A stretch of 64,000 nucleotides of DNA. Origin: Adiantum capillus-veneris. Its lineage: Eukaryota; Streptophyta; Polypodiopsida; Polypodiales; Pteridaceae. The notes below the pieces were generated by a model. The model was not told the origin of the DNA, did no database searches, and saw only the letters and a list, made by a program, of their open reading frames with translations. Location: assembly GCA_014529385.2 (NCBI GenBank), contig CM043965.1:63571933-63635932 (forward strand). Direction: 5' to 3'. Both the position numbers and the translations under genes were made by a program. Positions 21,265 to 34,956 of this stretch are shown piece after piece; the stretch's first letter is position 1, and every line of letters begins with the position of its first letter.

Positions 21265-23562
21265 AAAGGGTTTAGACACTGGTCCTTAAGGAGTAAGACC
21301 TACCCTCTAGCCTAGCATGAATGTATTTAAATGTGAACCCAAGCATAATGCATCTTTCCAGAACCATTTTTGATGAATCCAAATGTGTACTCATGTATTT
21401 TCCTAAGTGTGTCAGTTGAACCATGAGCTAATGCATCCATTGAAAACTAGCCATGATGTATCATAACATAACTACGATGAATCTAGGTTTAAGGGAACAC
21501 TTGTTAGGTTAAACCCTATCATCATCCATGTATCCTCTCTTGTGTGTGCAACCCCTCTTATAACTTGATAGCCATGTGTAAGAAAATCCTTAAGCCTCAT
21601 GCATGCAATGACATCTAGAAGCCCATGTGTTAGCATTGTGTGTCAAGAAGCTACATCTCCCTCTATGCCTATATAAAAGGCTCTTTGTACATGAATCTCT
21701 ATGTAGTAATATTAAACATGATTTTCATTATGAATGCGTCACTTGTATATCCACCATAGCCTTATAGATTGTAGCCAAAAGAAGGTGTCCATATGAAGAC
21801 ATATGATTGTGTTTGCATTCACTTCTTGTTGCTGATGCAGATTCCATAGCTCTTTATGGAAAATGGTAGTCTTCACTTTTGTGCCGTCGGCTGCTTCAAA
21901 CCTGTCAATGAAAATGTTTGTTGGTATTTGTGCAAGCTCCTTGTCTAATAGATGGGCTTTCTCGTTTGATGAAATCTCTATCACTTGGTAGGTTGGTGCC
22001 TCCCATTGCTTCTTTGGCCGTCTGCAAAGCATTTTGTGAGCAGAGACTCCATAAATTAGATTCAACATTTGGCAAGCAAGTTATCGAGAAAAAGTCAAAA
22101 AAATTGCAAACTTTGATCATAAAATGAAAAATGATTATAAATTGATTTAAAAGAATCCAAATTTGTGCAAACTTCACTAGTGCATCTAGGGTAGCTATAT
22201 GCACTAGGTCAAATTGCTAAAGGTTAATTCTGGCTCAGAAGGTAATGGATTGCGATCCATGTTAGACATCATCTTGAACTTCTGGTGGTACCATTCGATC
22301 AAGCAGGAGTTGGGGATGTATTGGTTCACTTAATTTTGAATTTGGATCACTGGTTGGGCTTCATGCAAGATTTTGGACTTTTTCTTTGACTTAGAGAATT
22401 CTGGCATTTTGGCAAGGATTTTGCAATCCAAATGACTTGAAACTCTAGGGTTAGGTTGACTTTGATAATTGGGACCAGTTGATATGCTTTTTACTTTTAT
22501 AGCTCATAGGAGGTCATGGATCACAATCCATGTTGGACAACCATCTGGGATGAAACTTTGGGAACTTGTTCTTATAGTCTATCCTAACACACTGGTGAAG
22601 TTATTTTCAAATTTGGACAAGTTCATCTCTAGTCTCCCTAGTTTTCCAAGTTATGGTCTGATTTGGTCCTTGATTGTGGTCAATCTCTGTGGTATTTGGC
22701 TTTATGATGAATTGAAGTTGAAGAAGAACCCCAATCCAAGCTGCTTGCAGTTGATTTCTATCCCATTTAGAGCTTGTTTGGACACTCTAGGCCCTTTGGC
22801 AAGTTTGAGTCACTTCTCAAACATATTTTAAGCACTAAGGAACCACTTCTTCTTTTGATTTGATTGATGCAGTTTTTTTGATAGTTTTTGTGCACGTGTG
22901 ACCATACAAGACTGTTTATATACTGATAAGGAGCATACCTATGAAATCTGGTGTGGTTTGAAAGTCTGGGGTGGTTGTATTAGGCAAAAGTGTGGCAAGG
23001 AACTCTAGGTCAGAAAACTTTTCCTCTATCTCTCTCTGAAAGTGTCAGATTGTAATGAGGTCTAATTTTCCCATTTTTCCTATATGTGTCTGACTTACCC
23101 CGGGTGCAATTTTCATACTTACCTTAGTTGTCCACATTTCCAGTCATACCACCTGCGACTCAGATGGCTTATCGTTTGGACTTTTGGTCATCATTTGCTC
23201 CTAATTTTGTAATTATGGTCAGATTGAAGCTAGCCCAAAATTTGATTTGTGTCAAATCACTTCATGTTTTTCATGCTCAAAGCTCTTGATTTGTAGGTTT
23301 GGTGTTTGCTTTTAGAACTTGATTCCAAATTTGCTGGCTCTGCTTACCAAATTTTGATCATTATTAGGTTAAAAAGAAAATAAATTTACTTAAAATCATT
23401 ATTATTGGCAAAAAAAAAAACCAAAATTATTCCTCACACTGTACATACTCTCACTCTAGGTATTTAGCAAGTAGAAATATGTCTCTACGGCTCAATACTT
23501 TTCTAGATAAGCGTAAAAATTGTTATTAACAACTGTCAAAAAATAACTAATTGAGCATCAAA
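21265..23562. other. Gene-poor stretch; LTR-like promoter and one minus-strand exon-like frame
   Basis: TATATAAAAGGC near 21668 looks like an LTR or Pol II TATA box, but I cannot define LTR ends. The minus-strand frame 22023-21739 follows a good splice acceptor (TGCTTTGCAG before ACGGCC) and encodes KKQWEAPTYQVIEISSNEKA and LLDKELAQIPTNIFIDRFEA. The family is unknown and it may be a stray exon. The remaining 22205-23562 shows no open frame I trust. Confidence 0.35.
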
Positions 23563-23755
23563 CACACTTTATACACTGTACATATAATCTCTCAACATCT
23601 TGCAGCCTATTATCTTGCAGTTTGTTGCATCAACTACTATAGCCACTATTGTTACTAACACACTTTATACACTGTACACACAATCTCTCAACATCTTGCA
23701 CGTATTATCTTGCAATTTCCTGTGTTGGCTATTGTAGCCACTATTGTTACCCCCC
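23563..23755. repeat. Tandem duplication, about 95-bp unit
   Basis: Two diverged copies begin ACACTTTATACACTGTACA, contain TCTCTCAACATCTTGCA and end GCCACTATTGTTAC. No coding capacity is visible. Confidence 0.75.
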
Positions 23756-24776
23756 TTCCTATTATGAGTCGCTCTGAACAAAGGTTTGTGCTGTGTGCAT
23801 GGGCAAAAACAAGGTGTCTATGCATGGCCGTGTAAGGTGTCCCTATTATGATCAAAGAAGAGATGCATTAGGTAACAAAGTTTTGTGCAAGGTGTGGGTA
23901 TTGAACCAATTTTTTAGTGGCTTTTGTCGGCGAGGTTTCATCCTTTGTACATTTATCCAACATAAGTTGTTGAAGCTAGGATGCCCTTTCTTTAATGGTT
24001 GGTTCCGTGATTAGCCGTTGGTCTGCCAAGAGGTGATTGTTTTGTACTTTAGGGATCCATTTGAGGGTTGTTTCAGAAGGTTTCAATAAGATTGGGATTG
24101 TTGTTGGTTTCCTCTTCCATTCCTATTTTGATGATCTTTTTTCTTATGGGAACTCCACTTTGGATTTTGGAATCTATTTGTAGTTGGTTGATCATATTGA
24201 AGCCTGAATTGGTCGATTTAAGTTCTCTTGTAGGTTTTGGTTAGCTTTGTTGGTTTTGGCACTTGAAAATTTGTTTGCAGATGAGGCATAGGATTGAGTT
24301 ATAAGCATTGTCTTTGGGATCCATAACTGAGTTGGTTTTGATGTCATGATTGATTTTTGGTTCCAAACTTTGCTAATGCTATTTACACATTTATTGGTAG
24401 TTTTGGTATAGAACCAATCCTCTATTTTCCATTCAATTGAATATTTTTGTTCATTCCAGATGCGATCTAATTGCACGAATGACATAACATAAAACTAATC
24501 TTTGAGAGAATAATGAAGTGCTTCATTATTCCAATCTGGAACAACTATATAAGTTTCCATCCATGAAACTCCCAAAATGATGTGTTGTTGAGATCTGTGT
24601 CAGCCATGATGTGGAACCAATGTGGGAATTAGTTTCCATTAATGTTAATTGAGACATTGGCTTGTCCCAAACTAACCATGGTATACTTGTTGGTTGCTTT
24701 GAGTTCAATTTGGGTTGGTTCAATCATTGATTATAATAATTCTAGGTAGGTTGAATGATGCATATCATTGACAAGT
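23756..24776. other. No confident gene; possible decayed frame on the minus strand
   Basis: On the minus strand 24723-24190 gives fragments such as GQANVSINING and HIMADTDLNNTSFWEFHGWK in shifting frames. This looks like worn transposon coding sequence, but I cannot assign it. The rest of the stretch is AT-rich and uninformative. Confidence 0.3.
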
Positions 24777-26145
24777 TGGTGAATAGGGGGAAAGGGATAC
24801 ACACCCAACACACAAACATTCTACCTCTTTATAGCCTAGGATAATCAATGCACCCCAATCCACTAGACTTCACCTTCAAAACTCACACAACTGACATCAC
24901 GCCACACCAAACTCTGTATGTTTACAAATGTGCCACAACACACACCATTCTCTCTTTCTCTCTCTCACACGTATAGGCCCGGGGAGGCACACACATCTAA
25001 AACACCGCCACCAGATGATTGGAACAAAGCCAAGAGAAGAAGGGGGGAAAGGGGGAAGAAACAAAAACAATTTGGGATATGGTTTTCTTTGATTGTGGCA
25101 AAAAAAAAACATTGCTTACAAACACCATGAAACCTCTACACCTTTGGCTCCATTGGCATGATCACAACGAGCAATTTTTTTTTGAAAATCCGTGGCTTTA
25201 CCCGCCGTGTAGCTCCCCTCATTGAGAGCTACAAGAAAGGAATTCTTGTTCACGGCTTCACCGGACCCAAAACTTCAAGCATTGCTTCTCCTTCACTGCC
25301 GTTGAGAGATCCTCTCGAGTTCCGCTCTCTTGCCAAACACGAGCTCCTCGTTGAGCTCTACAAAAGACTCCCCCTTGAGCTCTCTCAAAAACCATTCTAC
25401 AAGGCTCCTTGTTGAGATCTCCCTCTTCAGCTCCCAAAAAAATATCCAAAAAGGACCCCTTGTAGGGCGTCTGTAGCCCTTCTTCCTATCTTTAGACAAA
25501 CACTTCTTTTTTTTGCCTTCTTTTATGTGTACTACTGTTATCTCTGGCTGCCTTGGACCTCACGGTGCGTGGGAGGGTACTCCTTGTTGTCACATCGGCG
25601 TGACAAGGGGTGAAAGACCCCCATTATGCTCGCAACTAGAAGATATTGAGGCCTTTGAAGGCCCGCATGAGGCACCTCAAGACGGGCATGCCACATCAGC
25701 ACTACCCTTTGCAATCAACGACAGTCGCTTAGTGCCACCAAGAGCGCCAGCTAGGGAATCACCATCACCAACAGCTCGAGGAGATGCTCAAGCCCTCGCT
25801 CACCCTTTGGTGCCTAATGAGACGCCTCACCTTCAGATGTTATACGATGAAATGTACTTTTGGGGGACAACTTGATTTCCATGTGGCACCTCACTTGGAA
25901 GGCACCCTTGGGGGTTAGAGATTCCACCCAACTCTTTGAAGCATCAATAAAAATTCCCCTTTTTTCCCATGACTTTCAATATTTTGCCAGTCTCTGCACA
26001 AGCATCCAGTCACACAGAGCCATACAACCTCATGCAAACTCTCATTGCCGGGATTCAACTCCATTGCCTTTCTCTACACTCCCATGGTCTGACAACCTCG
26101 ACCCCAAAACTTGAAGTTTGAACATCAGATACACTACCATATGTA
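24777..26145 (-). mobile_element. LTR copy, truncated (left member of a direct repeat pair)
   Basis: The sequence from TGGTGAATAGGGGG onward matches 27788-29140 with about 85-90 percent similarity by eye, sharing for example GATACACACCCAACACACAA, CACCCCAATCCACTA and AAAGACTCCCCCTTGAGCTC. The copies diverge after AACATCAGATAC. The right-hand copy continues to 29909, so this one lacks the LTR start. The open frames inside, such as 25513-25875, occur within LTR sequence and are not taken as genes. Confidence 0.6.
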
Positions 26146-27787
26146 CAAGGCCCTACTCTTGCCAAGTGGGTTGCCCCACCCCCTACATCACAAAGCTTCC
26201 ACCTGGATCAAAAACCTAGCATTGATTTCCTCCATCCATCTGTAGCACCCTCCAATAGTGATTGACCCATGTCCGTAGCCATCCATGCACACAAAATTCC
26301 CATACCACTTTAGCACTTCTTTGGACACAAACCTGCCTCGTCAACATACTTAGATCCACCAGCACTTCATTTGAACCAACAAATGCATCTAGCCCTCTCC
26401 CCCAACCATGTAAAGTAGAGCTCCTCTCAATGAAACCCTGTATTCGGCATATAACATATTGCACTACTGCACTTACAAGCATGCAGAGAGAAACTCTCCC
26501 CACACTGCATCATCTTGGTCCTCATCCATAGACAAGTCTGTCTCATCCCTTATGGAAAACTTCTTCATCATTTCTACATGCATACCATCATCGGTGGGCA
26601 TGGACTCCTCCACTTGATCCTCATCAAACATATCAACTTGCATCGCTCCTTGCTCTTCACACATATCCACTGTATCTCCATGCACCTACAAAAGAGAAAA
26701 AGTTTTATACCTGGATTGCTCTTGGATTGGCTCAACTCTGTTTCCTATCTCGTATCTGCATCTTCATCTGCTTGCTGCTCCAGAAAAGCTCAACCATTCT
26801 CTTGGCTTTGCACAATTTCTTCATCTCCTTCCAAGCTCTTGGCATCTACAACTTGATTGCACTCTGCAAAAAAACAGGCTTTACTTCTTCAAGCTGCTCT
26901 TGGGCCTCAACATTGGCTATCTCTTTTGCACAAAGGTTCTCTTTGACAAGGGGCTTATCCTAGTTGACAAGCTCGTCCACCACTAGCATAGACACACTAC
27001 AAACTGGAAACCTCCAAGGAGCATAATTGACCATAGGCCTTACCTAAATAGCTTTTGTACTTCGAACAATTGGCATCGCGTTTCGTTCGACAATAGGACC
27101 CATAGTCAACTTTGCATTAGGCACATAATCTATAGACTTTAGCAATTTCAACTCCAACTTCTAATTCACTTTTCTTCTCTTGAATTTGTCCAAATAGGCC
27201 GTATCATCATAGGTATCTGCACTAAATTCCACCTTTTCTCTAACCTTTGAATGCAGGCACTCTAGCAACTTCAACAGCTTCAAATATTGATTTCCTTTAA
27301 CCCTAGTAGCACTCTCCAACTGCTTCCAACATGCTTCGAATTCATCAAGAAAAACTAAAAAAATCTTGACTTACATCTTGGTGTATCACTTTCAGCTTTG
27401 TACTAGCCTCTTCCGGAGTAACCACCTTTATAAATTGCTTTAGAAATTGGCTTTGCAGCTCTTGCCATGAACTTTGATCATCACCCTTCAAATCATCAAA
27501 CCAAATCTTTGCATGTCTGCACATCAACAACGAAACCATATGTAGCTTTTTTGTATCTGTCACCATATGCATCAAAAGCATCCATAACTCAAAATATGAT
27601 AATTAATGTTTTGGGTCTTTAACACCTCTAAATATGGGGTCAAAACTTGGCTCCACCATCTCTGATAGCTTCCAACTCAACCAGCGAACACTTGTCGACC
27701 ATTCGCCAACCACTTGTTAGCTTTCAAACACCGCTTCAGACTCCTAATAGGAGCATTAGTGACCTCCTTAGTAGGGCCACAAGAAGA
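26146..27787 (-). pseudogene. Ty3/gypsy gag remnant between two LTR copies
   Basis: Near the right end the minus strand reads FDPIFRGVKDPKH, a stop, LSYFELWMLLMHMVTDTKKL (to about 27540), then RHAKIWFDDLKGDDQSSWQE and LQSQFLKQF, the standard retrotransposon Gag core with its Trp-Phe and Trp-Gln-Glu-Leu motifs, ending at 27345. The remainder down to 26146 is degenerate, with stops in all frames. No pol follows, so the unit LTR-gag-LTR is either a deletion derivative or a product of unequal recombination. Confidence 0.6.
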
Positions 27788-29909
27788 TGGATAGGGAGAA
27801 AGGGATACACACCCAACACACAAAAAATTTGCCTCTGTATAGACCAGCATAATCACTGCACCCCAATCCACTATAGTTCACCTTCAAAGCTCACACAACT
27901 GACAGCATGCCACACCAAATTTTGCATGTTTATAACCGAGCCATAACACACATCATTCTCCTTTATCTCAAGCACATATAGGCTCGGGGAGGCACACACA
28001 TCTCAAACGCTGGCACAGATGATTGGAACAGAGTCAAGAGAAGAAGGGGGGAAAGGGGGAAGAAAGAGCAACAATTTGGGATATGGTTTGCTTTCATTGT
28101 GGGAAAAAAAACACTGCTTACAAACACCATGAAACCTCTACACCTTTGGCTCCATTGGCATGATCACAATGAGCATTTTTTTTTTGGACAATCCCTAGCT
28201 TCACTGCCGTGTAGCTACCCCATCGAGAGCTGTAAGAAAGGACTTCCTATTGATGCCTTCATTGGAAAACTTTAAGCATTGCTCCTCCTTCATGGCCACC
28301 AAGAGATCCTCCAGAGCTCCCCTCTCTTGCCAAACAGAAGCTCCTTATTGAGCTCTGCAAAAGACTCCCCCTTAAGCTCTCTCAAAAACCCTTCTGCAAG
28401 GATCCTCGTTGAGCTTTCCCTCTTCAGCTCCTCAAAACTGTCCAAAAAGGGCCCCTTGTAGGAAGTGTGTAACCCTTCTTCCTATCTTTAGCCAAACACT
28501 ACTTCTTTTAGCCTTATTTTGTGTGTACTGTTGCTATCTTTGGCTGCCTTGGACCTCACGGCGCATGGGAGGGTCCCCTGTTGTCACGGCAACATGACAA
28601 GGAGTGGGAGACTCCCCTTATGCCCTCAATTAAAAGAAATTGCGGTCTTTGGAGGTCCGCGTGAGCCACCTCAAGCCGGGAATGCCATGTAAGCACTTAA
28701 TTTTGTAGTCAATGGCCACCAATGACAACAACGATGAGAACCACCACACGCAGCACCTCCGCATGCCCAATGCCGCCTAGAGCGCTCGCCAAGGAATCAC
28801 CATCGCCAGTAGCTTGAGGAACTCCTCAAGCTCTCACTCACCCTTTGATGCCTAATGAGGTGCCTCACCTTCAAATATTTTACCATGAAATGTATTTTGC
28901 TCATGTGGGACAACTTGCCTGCCATGTGGCACCTCACTGGGAAGGCACCCTTGGGGGTTAGAACTTAGAGATTCCACCCAACGCTTTTAACAACAAATAA
29001 AATTGCCCCTTTTTTCCCCTGACTTTCAATCTTTTGCCAGTCTCTACACAATCATCCCATCACAGAGCCGTAAAACCTCATGCAAACTCCTAGTGTCAAG
29101 CTTCAACTCCATTGATTTTCTTTGCACTCCCATAGTCCAACAACCACGAACGACGTGCACCAAGATTGGCAAAAAACATCAGATACCACACTGCTAACAA
29201 TTGCCGCCAACTTCAAACTTCCATATCTGATCGACCCAATGCCCAATTGATGAGTCATAAACTTCAATGGACTTCATTTGACGCATAGAGTTCATAAAAA
29301 TCCTAGCAAAGCACAGAAGATCTCACATGGCACACCGATCGAAGCGACAAAACCTGCACAAAACTAGCCCTCGATGAAACTTCGATCAACCATATCTTGG
29401 CAACCGTAACTCCAAATGACGATCTAAAAAGAGTGACATGCTTCATATGATGAGCTCTTCATAACCATATGATGAAACTAGGTTTCACCACCCGACATCA
29501 CCTGCCCTATCAATCTCAAGTCTGCAATGCACTCCAACTTTAAACAACCATATCTTGCACTCTGTAGCTCTCTTTGATGAGTCGTTTTTGGACTAGCTCA
29601 TAGATCACTTCAAGAATTTCATCCCCAAGAAAAAAACTAGCACTTTGGACATCCTTCACCTTCCATCCCATGAGGCCCTTTCAGGAGCCCATCTGGTCTA
29701 AAATCCACATTAAGCATACATCTCTGCTGCCACTTGCTTGCCTAGGCTCTTTCCATATGCTCTAGCCCCTTTCCATGGACTTGTTAGCATACACACCACT
29801 ACTTGTGTCCTCTGCTAGGGCCGACACACTCTGGCTGCACCAACGTGCTCTAGTATCCACAAGTTCCCTTTCGGTTGTTTGATCAGCTAGCCAAACATTG
29901 ATCCGAACA
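27788..29909 (-). mobile_element. LTR copy (right member); probable 3' LTR of element C
   Basis: It begins on the minus strand with TGTTCGGATCAATG at 29909, just after the integrase C-terminal coding of element C and a purine-rich GGTGGTAGGGA, and it ends near TGGATAGGG at 27788. Its left two-thirds repeats 24777-26145. No credible gene is inside; 29141-29909 holds only non-coding LTR sequence. Confidence 0.55.
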
Positions 29910-29949
29910 TCCCTACCACCAAGCCAAGTTTTCTTTACTTGAATTGTTG

Positions 29950-31300
29950 CAATAGGAGGCGGTGGTTGATGTTGGTTCTTTTATTTTTAATTTTGCAATT
30001 TAGCCTCCTCCTGTGATTGATTTTTAACTGCCTAAACTCTCTTTTGTTCCTCCTTAGCTAAGTGTATCTTTTCCTGCATGTCCACGATGAGAGTTTGTCG
30101 ATACTTTTTCAGTCTGCAACCATTTATCTAGTTAAAGATCACTTATCCCTCTAATGTTGCAATCTAGATGGCTCCACTTGGTGATATATCATTGATCACA
30201 AATGGAGTTACCTCTCTTTTTAAGTTTCTTGGAATGTTGCTTAAGGGTGTAGACTAATACGTAGTCACCCTATTGAAAGTCCTTGTTTTTCACATGGTGT
30301 TCATGGAATTGTTTCATTTGTTGTTTTTGCACATACATAGCTATACAGACCTAAGTCTTGTCTTATCCAACTGCATTAGTTGGTCTAGTCTTTTAGACAA
30401 CTCATGCTCTATCCATCCCAAGTTTTGAGCTTCGCGTAGTGTAGGAATCAAGAATTCTACTGGCAATATTGCATTTATCCCAAACACTAAGTTGAAAAGA
30501 GTTGTATTTTGTGGTGTTCTATACACTACTCGATATGCCTTTATGGTTGACTGTAGCTTTAGTTCCCAGTCAAATCTAGACTCACTAACAATCTTTGTGA
30601 GTACATTGCACAATACCTTGTTGGTGCTCTTGGCGTGTCTATTGGCTTGAGGGTGATATGTAGCTGATGTAGAATGAAGTATCATAAATTCGTGCAATAG
30701 AAAATCAATATGTTTCCACAATAATGTATACGGAATGCGTTCTATATGCCGATGGTGAGATAGGCCCTACAAAGTCTATTCCCCATTTGGTAAAAGTGCA
30801 TGCTCCCATGATTGGTTGTAGTGGCATGTCATTACTCTTCATCGGTACTTTAGTACGTTGGAAAGTGTTTCATTTTTTCACGTAATATTCAGCATCCATG
30901 AGCAGAGTAGGCCACCAGATTCCTGCTAGGAGTACTACTTTTATGGTTTTTTTTTGCCAAAAATTGTCCTTTTGTTGGACCAGTATGAGCTTGCTCAAGA
31001 ACGGGAAGGTCCTCATGTTCTACATCAAAAATTCTTAAGTTGTCATCTACTCCTTTTTGATAAAGTTGGTTTTCAATAATAGTATAGTTTTAGGTTCATG
31101 TTAAATTGATTGTATTTAGGTTTTGTTCAAGTTCTCTAGTAGTCCACTTTGCTCCAAGTACTCCACAATGTTCTTTGTCCACTTGGAGGTTGTTTCTATC
31201 TTGAAGAGTGTAGCATGCTCGATTGGCTTGTTGATTGTGCAAACATCACAGGAGTTAACATAGTCATGTATGCATTTTTGCATGTGAGGCCAATACACTG
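29950..31300 (-). pseudogene. Element C integrase
   Basis: The zinc domain reads MYWPHMQKCIHDYVNSCDVC (31298 on) with the expected Cys pair. The core part at 30721-30341 includes STSATYHPQANRHAKSTNKV, where the catalytic Glu position (normally AESTN) is Lys, so this copy would be inactive even if translated. It is followed by TPQNTTLFNLVFGINAILPV. The C-terminal region near 30290-30180 reads GDYVLVYTLKQHSKKLKKRG, the usual end domain. Stops and frameshifts separate these blocks. Confidence 0.8.
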
Positions 31301-31690
31301 CAAACAGCTGTAGTTTTTGATATATTTGTGTTATTGCATTATGGATACCCGTTGTTTAGACATGAGCTTGTTTCAGATATATCTCTTTTTTGGATGGCTC
31401 AATGCACAATCTGAGTATACTATCATGTCCTCGTTCATATAATTATCTTGCAATCAACACCAAGTTGCAAGATTGCTGAATAATTGATGGTTGTCTCTTA
31501 ATTTGAGTGAACCAATGGTAAGCAATGGTATAGCCTACTCGTTCCACCTTAGTAACACCTGGATGTTGAAGAGATATGAGTCACACAAATCATCTTCAAC
31601 CCCTAAGGAGCTTTTCCATGTAGCACTTGCAACAAATGTTATGCTCTCTGGTGTGTAGTACCCTTTTTTATCACCACCATGAAATCAAAC

Positions 31691-31951
31691 TCAAGAAATA
31701 TTAGGAACCATCAAACGATGTAAACCTGTGTTTGTGAAACTGTAATATCTAAACTTGACAGAGTACATCATTCCCAAGCCCTCTCTTTCTGTGGTGGTGT
31801 AATTCCTTTCTGCATTGTTGAGATGTCTACTGGAGTAACTGATTGAAAAATCCATGTTGTTTTCTCCAAGTTGAGTCAAGATACATCCAATAGTGTACGC
31901 CGATGCATCTACATGGACGTGGAAAATATTTTTCCAGTCAGGAGCTCTCAA
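31691..31951 (-). pseudogene. Element C RNase H fragment
   Basis: The minus strand reads DWKNIFHVHVDASAYTIGCI then LNNAERNYTTTEREGLGMMY. The catalytic Asp (HVDAS) and Glu (TEREGL) are present. The remainder of the domain is lost to frameshifts. Confidence 0.8.
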
Positions 31952-31995
31952 AATTGGAGTAAAATTAAGTCTCTACTTCAATTGTTGAAATGCTT

Positions 31996-32700
31996 TTACA
32001 CATTCCTCATACTTCGTGATGTGTGATAGAGAGGTTTTACAATGATCGTGTACATGTAAGTGAACCTATGATAATATCCACAATGGCCCATGAAGGCTTG
32101 TACCTCTCTAATTTTTGTTGGACTTGGAAGAGCAACAATCACTTGTATCTTTTCAAGGTCAGTAGAAATGCCATTTTTGGAGACAATATGTTCCAAATTC
32201 TTGCCTTGTCTTACCATGAAAATACACTTTTTAGGGCTCAAGAAGATACGATATGTTTTGAAGTTCTGAAAGACTTTTTGAAATGCTCGACATGTTCATT
32301 TTAGTGGAGAGAATGCACACAAAGGTCGTCCATATAAATTTCTAAGAATTGTCTTAGATATTCTTTGATGCATGATTCATCAGCCTTTGGAATGTGGCAG
32401 GCACATTGGTTAAACCAAATGGAATTACCCGATATGTAGATATGCTCCATTACATAGCAAAGGCAGTTTTGTGTTGATTCTCCAACTTGATCGTGAGTTG
32501 GTTATAGCCTAAAAAGCCATCTAAAAAGTTGTAGGCTCCCTTTCCAGCAACTCTTTTAATCACATGATCAGTGATGGATAAGGGATAGTTGTCTTTGATC
32601 GTAACAGTCACCTGTTTGAGATTTACGCACACTCATAATCTACCATTTTTCTTAGGCACCATGACAATTGGTGACACCCATTCCGTGTGTTCGATCTTAT
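31996..32700 (-). pseudogene. Element C reverse transcriptase
   Basis: The blocks are MCVNLKQVTVTIKDNYPLSI and YNFLDGFLGYNQLTIKLENQ (32632-32450), then the catalytic IYMDDLCVHS near 32332-32303 with YMDD intact, then GKNLEHIVSKNGISTDLEKI and VQAFMGHCGYYHRFT (32241-31996), the thumb and connection. Several frameshifts separate the parts. Confidence 0.82.
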
Positions 32701-34040
32701 AGATAAATTTTTCCTCTTTAGTTTTTCTATCTCTTCCATGATTTTCTTCACAAAGATTTCATTGTAAGTGTATGGACATTGTCAGTTCGGTTTAGCATCA
32801 CTCTTTAGGGGAATTGGGTATTGGAAAATACTAGGATCTACCCCTTTTGGATCTTTGTAAGACTAGGCAAACAAATTTTTATATTGTTTGAGGGTAGCTA
32901 TCAACAACTGTTATTCTTCCTTGGTAAGATATGTGACTATGTATGCTGGCCTCAATTCTTCTCTTGGTTTCACCAAATCAATCTTCTTTGCGTTTTCAAT
33001 TTCATCATATGATGTTCCCGGTTCCTTAGGCTCTCACATCGATTGTTCCACCACAATACGTTGGTCTTGAATTGTGTATTTTTTGAAATGAGAGGGTGCA
33101 TCAAATTTTCTTTTGAGTTAGAGTCCCCCTCACTTTCCAATCCGTAGTCCAAACCTCCTTCAATGTCCTTTTTAACTTCTAATATTCACTTCTATGTTCA
33201 ATTTTTGACATTGGTAGTGGATTTTGGTCTTGTCGTTCGATTGTTTTTTATTATGTTTCTTTGAGTTTGCTTGAAATTTAGTCAATTTCAAAGGTTTTTG
33301 TGTAATTTTGTCTCAAACACAATCATTTGCTCCTACGAGCATGAGATGTTGTGTTTTGTCATCAAATTTGGCATTGGTTTCTCAATTTTGTTTTGTTATT
33401 TCTTAGTTTTTCTCCTCTGATATCTCTATTGTCTTCGTATTTGTTGGTTATGATACTCGTAGAAAACCGGCTTCATTTGTTCCTTTGCATTTTTTTTTCA
33501 AAACCACTTGAGAATTTTTCTCCCGTATAGTTTTCCAGCTCATTGCTCCTCAAGTCATGGCATTCATCCTCATCATCTTGTGAAAGGTCCCGTATGGAAA
33601 CTTTATCCACTAATCGTTTGTAACGCTTGTTTGTTCCATCTCAATTGTTTTAGAATTGTCTTTAGTTTCATGGACATCGGACACCATTAGAAAGGGTCTT
33701 ATATCATATCCCTCTTTGTTGCAAAATGCAATATTGGTCACCTCATTTACGTAGACATCAAGAGTCGCAAGTATTTTGTCACATCCAAAGGATTCAAACA
33801 ACTCCTCTGGAAATGGTTCCTTCATATAGTAGTCATCATCTACTGAGCACTCTAGGATGCAAATTTTCCTTTTTAAGATTCCCGCGTTCTAATGCCCCAC
33901 ACATCCAAATGTGAGCATCTTTCAATAGCCAAGCCAACAAGTATGTTTCGTCGTCCGTAATGAATGCAAAGTCTTCTATCGGAGTTTGATTAACATCCCT
34001 GTAACTATGGTCCTTGGTGTTTACCTTGGTTATGACTCCC

Positions 34041-34331
34041 TTATGCCATAATAGAGATTGTCATAGCCCCAGTCTTGAACCATTTTGAGTTCACGCAGAA
34101 ATAGTCGCCCCAAAATAACTTGAATTTTTCGAAATCTACTACCACAAAGGTGTGTTCATATTCTATCACGCATGAGGATACTATCACTTGTTCCAGCATT
34201 TCCAAGGATCTTTCCACATACCCGCCGGCTAATTGCATTTTCATGGATGTTTTTCTGAGAGCTGACCTCCCCAATTTCTCCCAGATCCCTTTTGTAGCGG
34301 TGGCTATTCTGACTCCACTTTCAAGAATCAC
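34041..34331 (-). pseudogene. Element C protease-region fragment
   Basis: The minus strand reads MILESGVRIATATKGIWEKL, followed by GGYVERSLEMLEQVIVSSCV and YEHTFVVVDF. This is the retropepsin-like region in which the Asp of the active-site motif (normally LDSG) appears as Glu. The linker between protease and RT (about 34040-32700) has only broken frames. Confidence 0.65.
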
Positions 34332-34956
34332 AATGGTGGTTACTCTCTTATATTTCAGAGCTAAGTGGTGTTTCCTTCTTCGCCTTCACAATAATCTTCT
34401 ACCTTATTCACTGGCCACTTTTTGTTTCTCAGGATGGTTTGTTTTCTTGGTTTCCTCCATGAGTTCATCTATCGGATGGATATTCACTCTCATCTTTTCC
34501 AAATTTTTGTTCATTTGTCCCCATAAATGTGGTTTAATTTTTAGAAGTCTGTGAGGGTGATTGTGCACCTTATAGGAGAAGACAATAAACCATGCAAGCT
34601 CTTTGTATCCATCACTTGTGGAATAGAATTCCGTTGTGATGACACACCTCTTACCTCAGATTTTGCCTCATATTTTCCCACAAAGGATGGTAAAGTTCTA
34701 TGGTTGCAGGTTTTTTATCTAAAGATACCTCCATTCGTACATTTATATACAATGACTAAATATCTCCCAAATAGATCTCATGGTCCATGTTTATTGAAGG
34801 AACTGGTGTTGATAGTAAAGTAGTACTTTTGTCTTTCTTGTTTTTGATTGTTTCCCATAGTGATTGTGTCCATGGTTCATCTACCTTCGGAATTGGCTAT
34901 ATCTCTAAAGGTCTACCCTTATTTGTCGTGTTTGCCACCACCGTTGTGGTCCCTAT

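Noticed and set aside
22469-22831. 120-codon plus-strand frame
   Set aside because: There is no domain, no splice context and low-complexity hydrophobic content; it is likely chance in AT-rich DNA.
25513-25875. 120-codon plus-strand frame with a protein-like composition
   Set aside because: It lies within an LTR copy; the homologous interval of the other copy (28500-28900) does not keep the frame.
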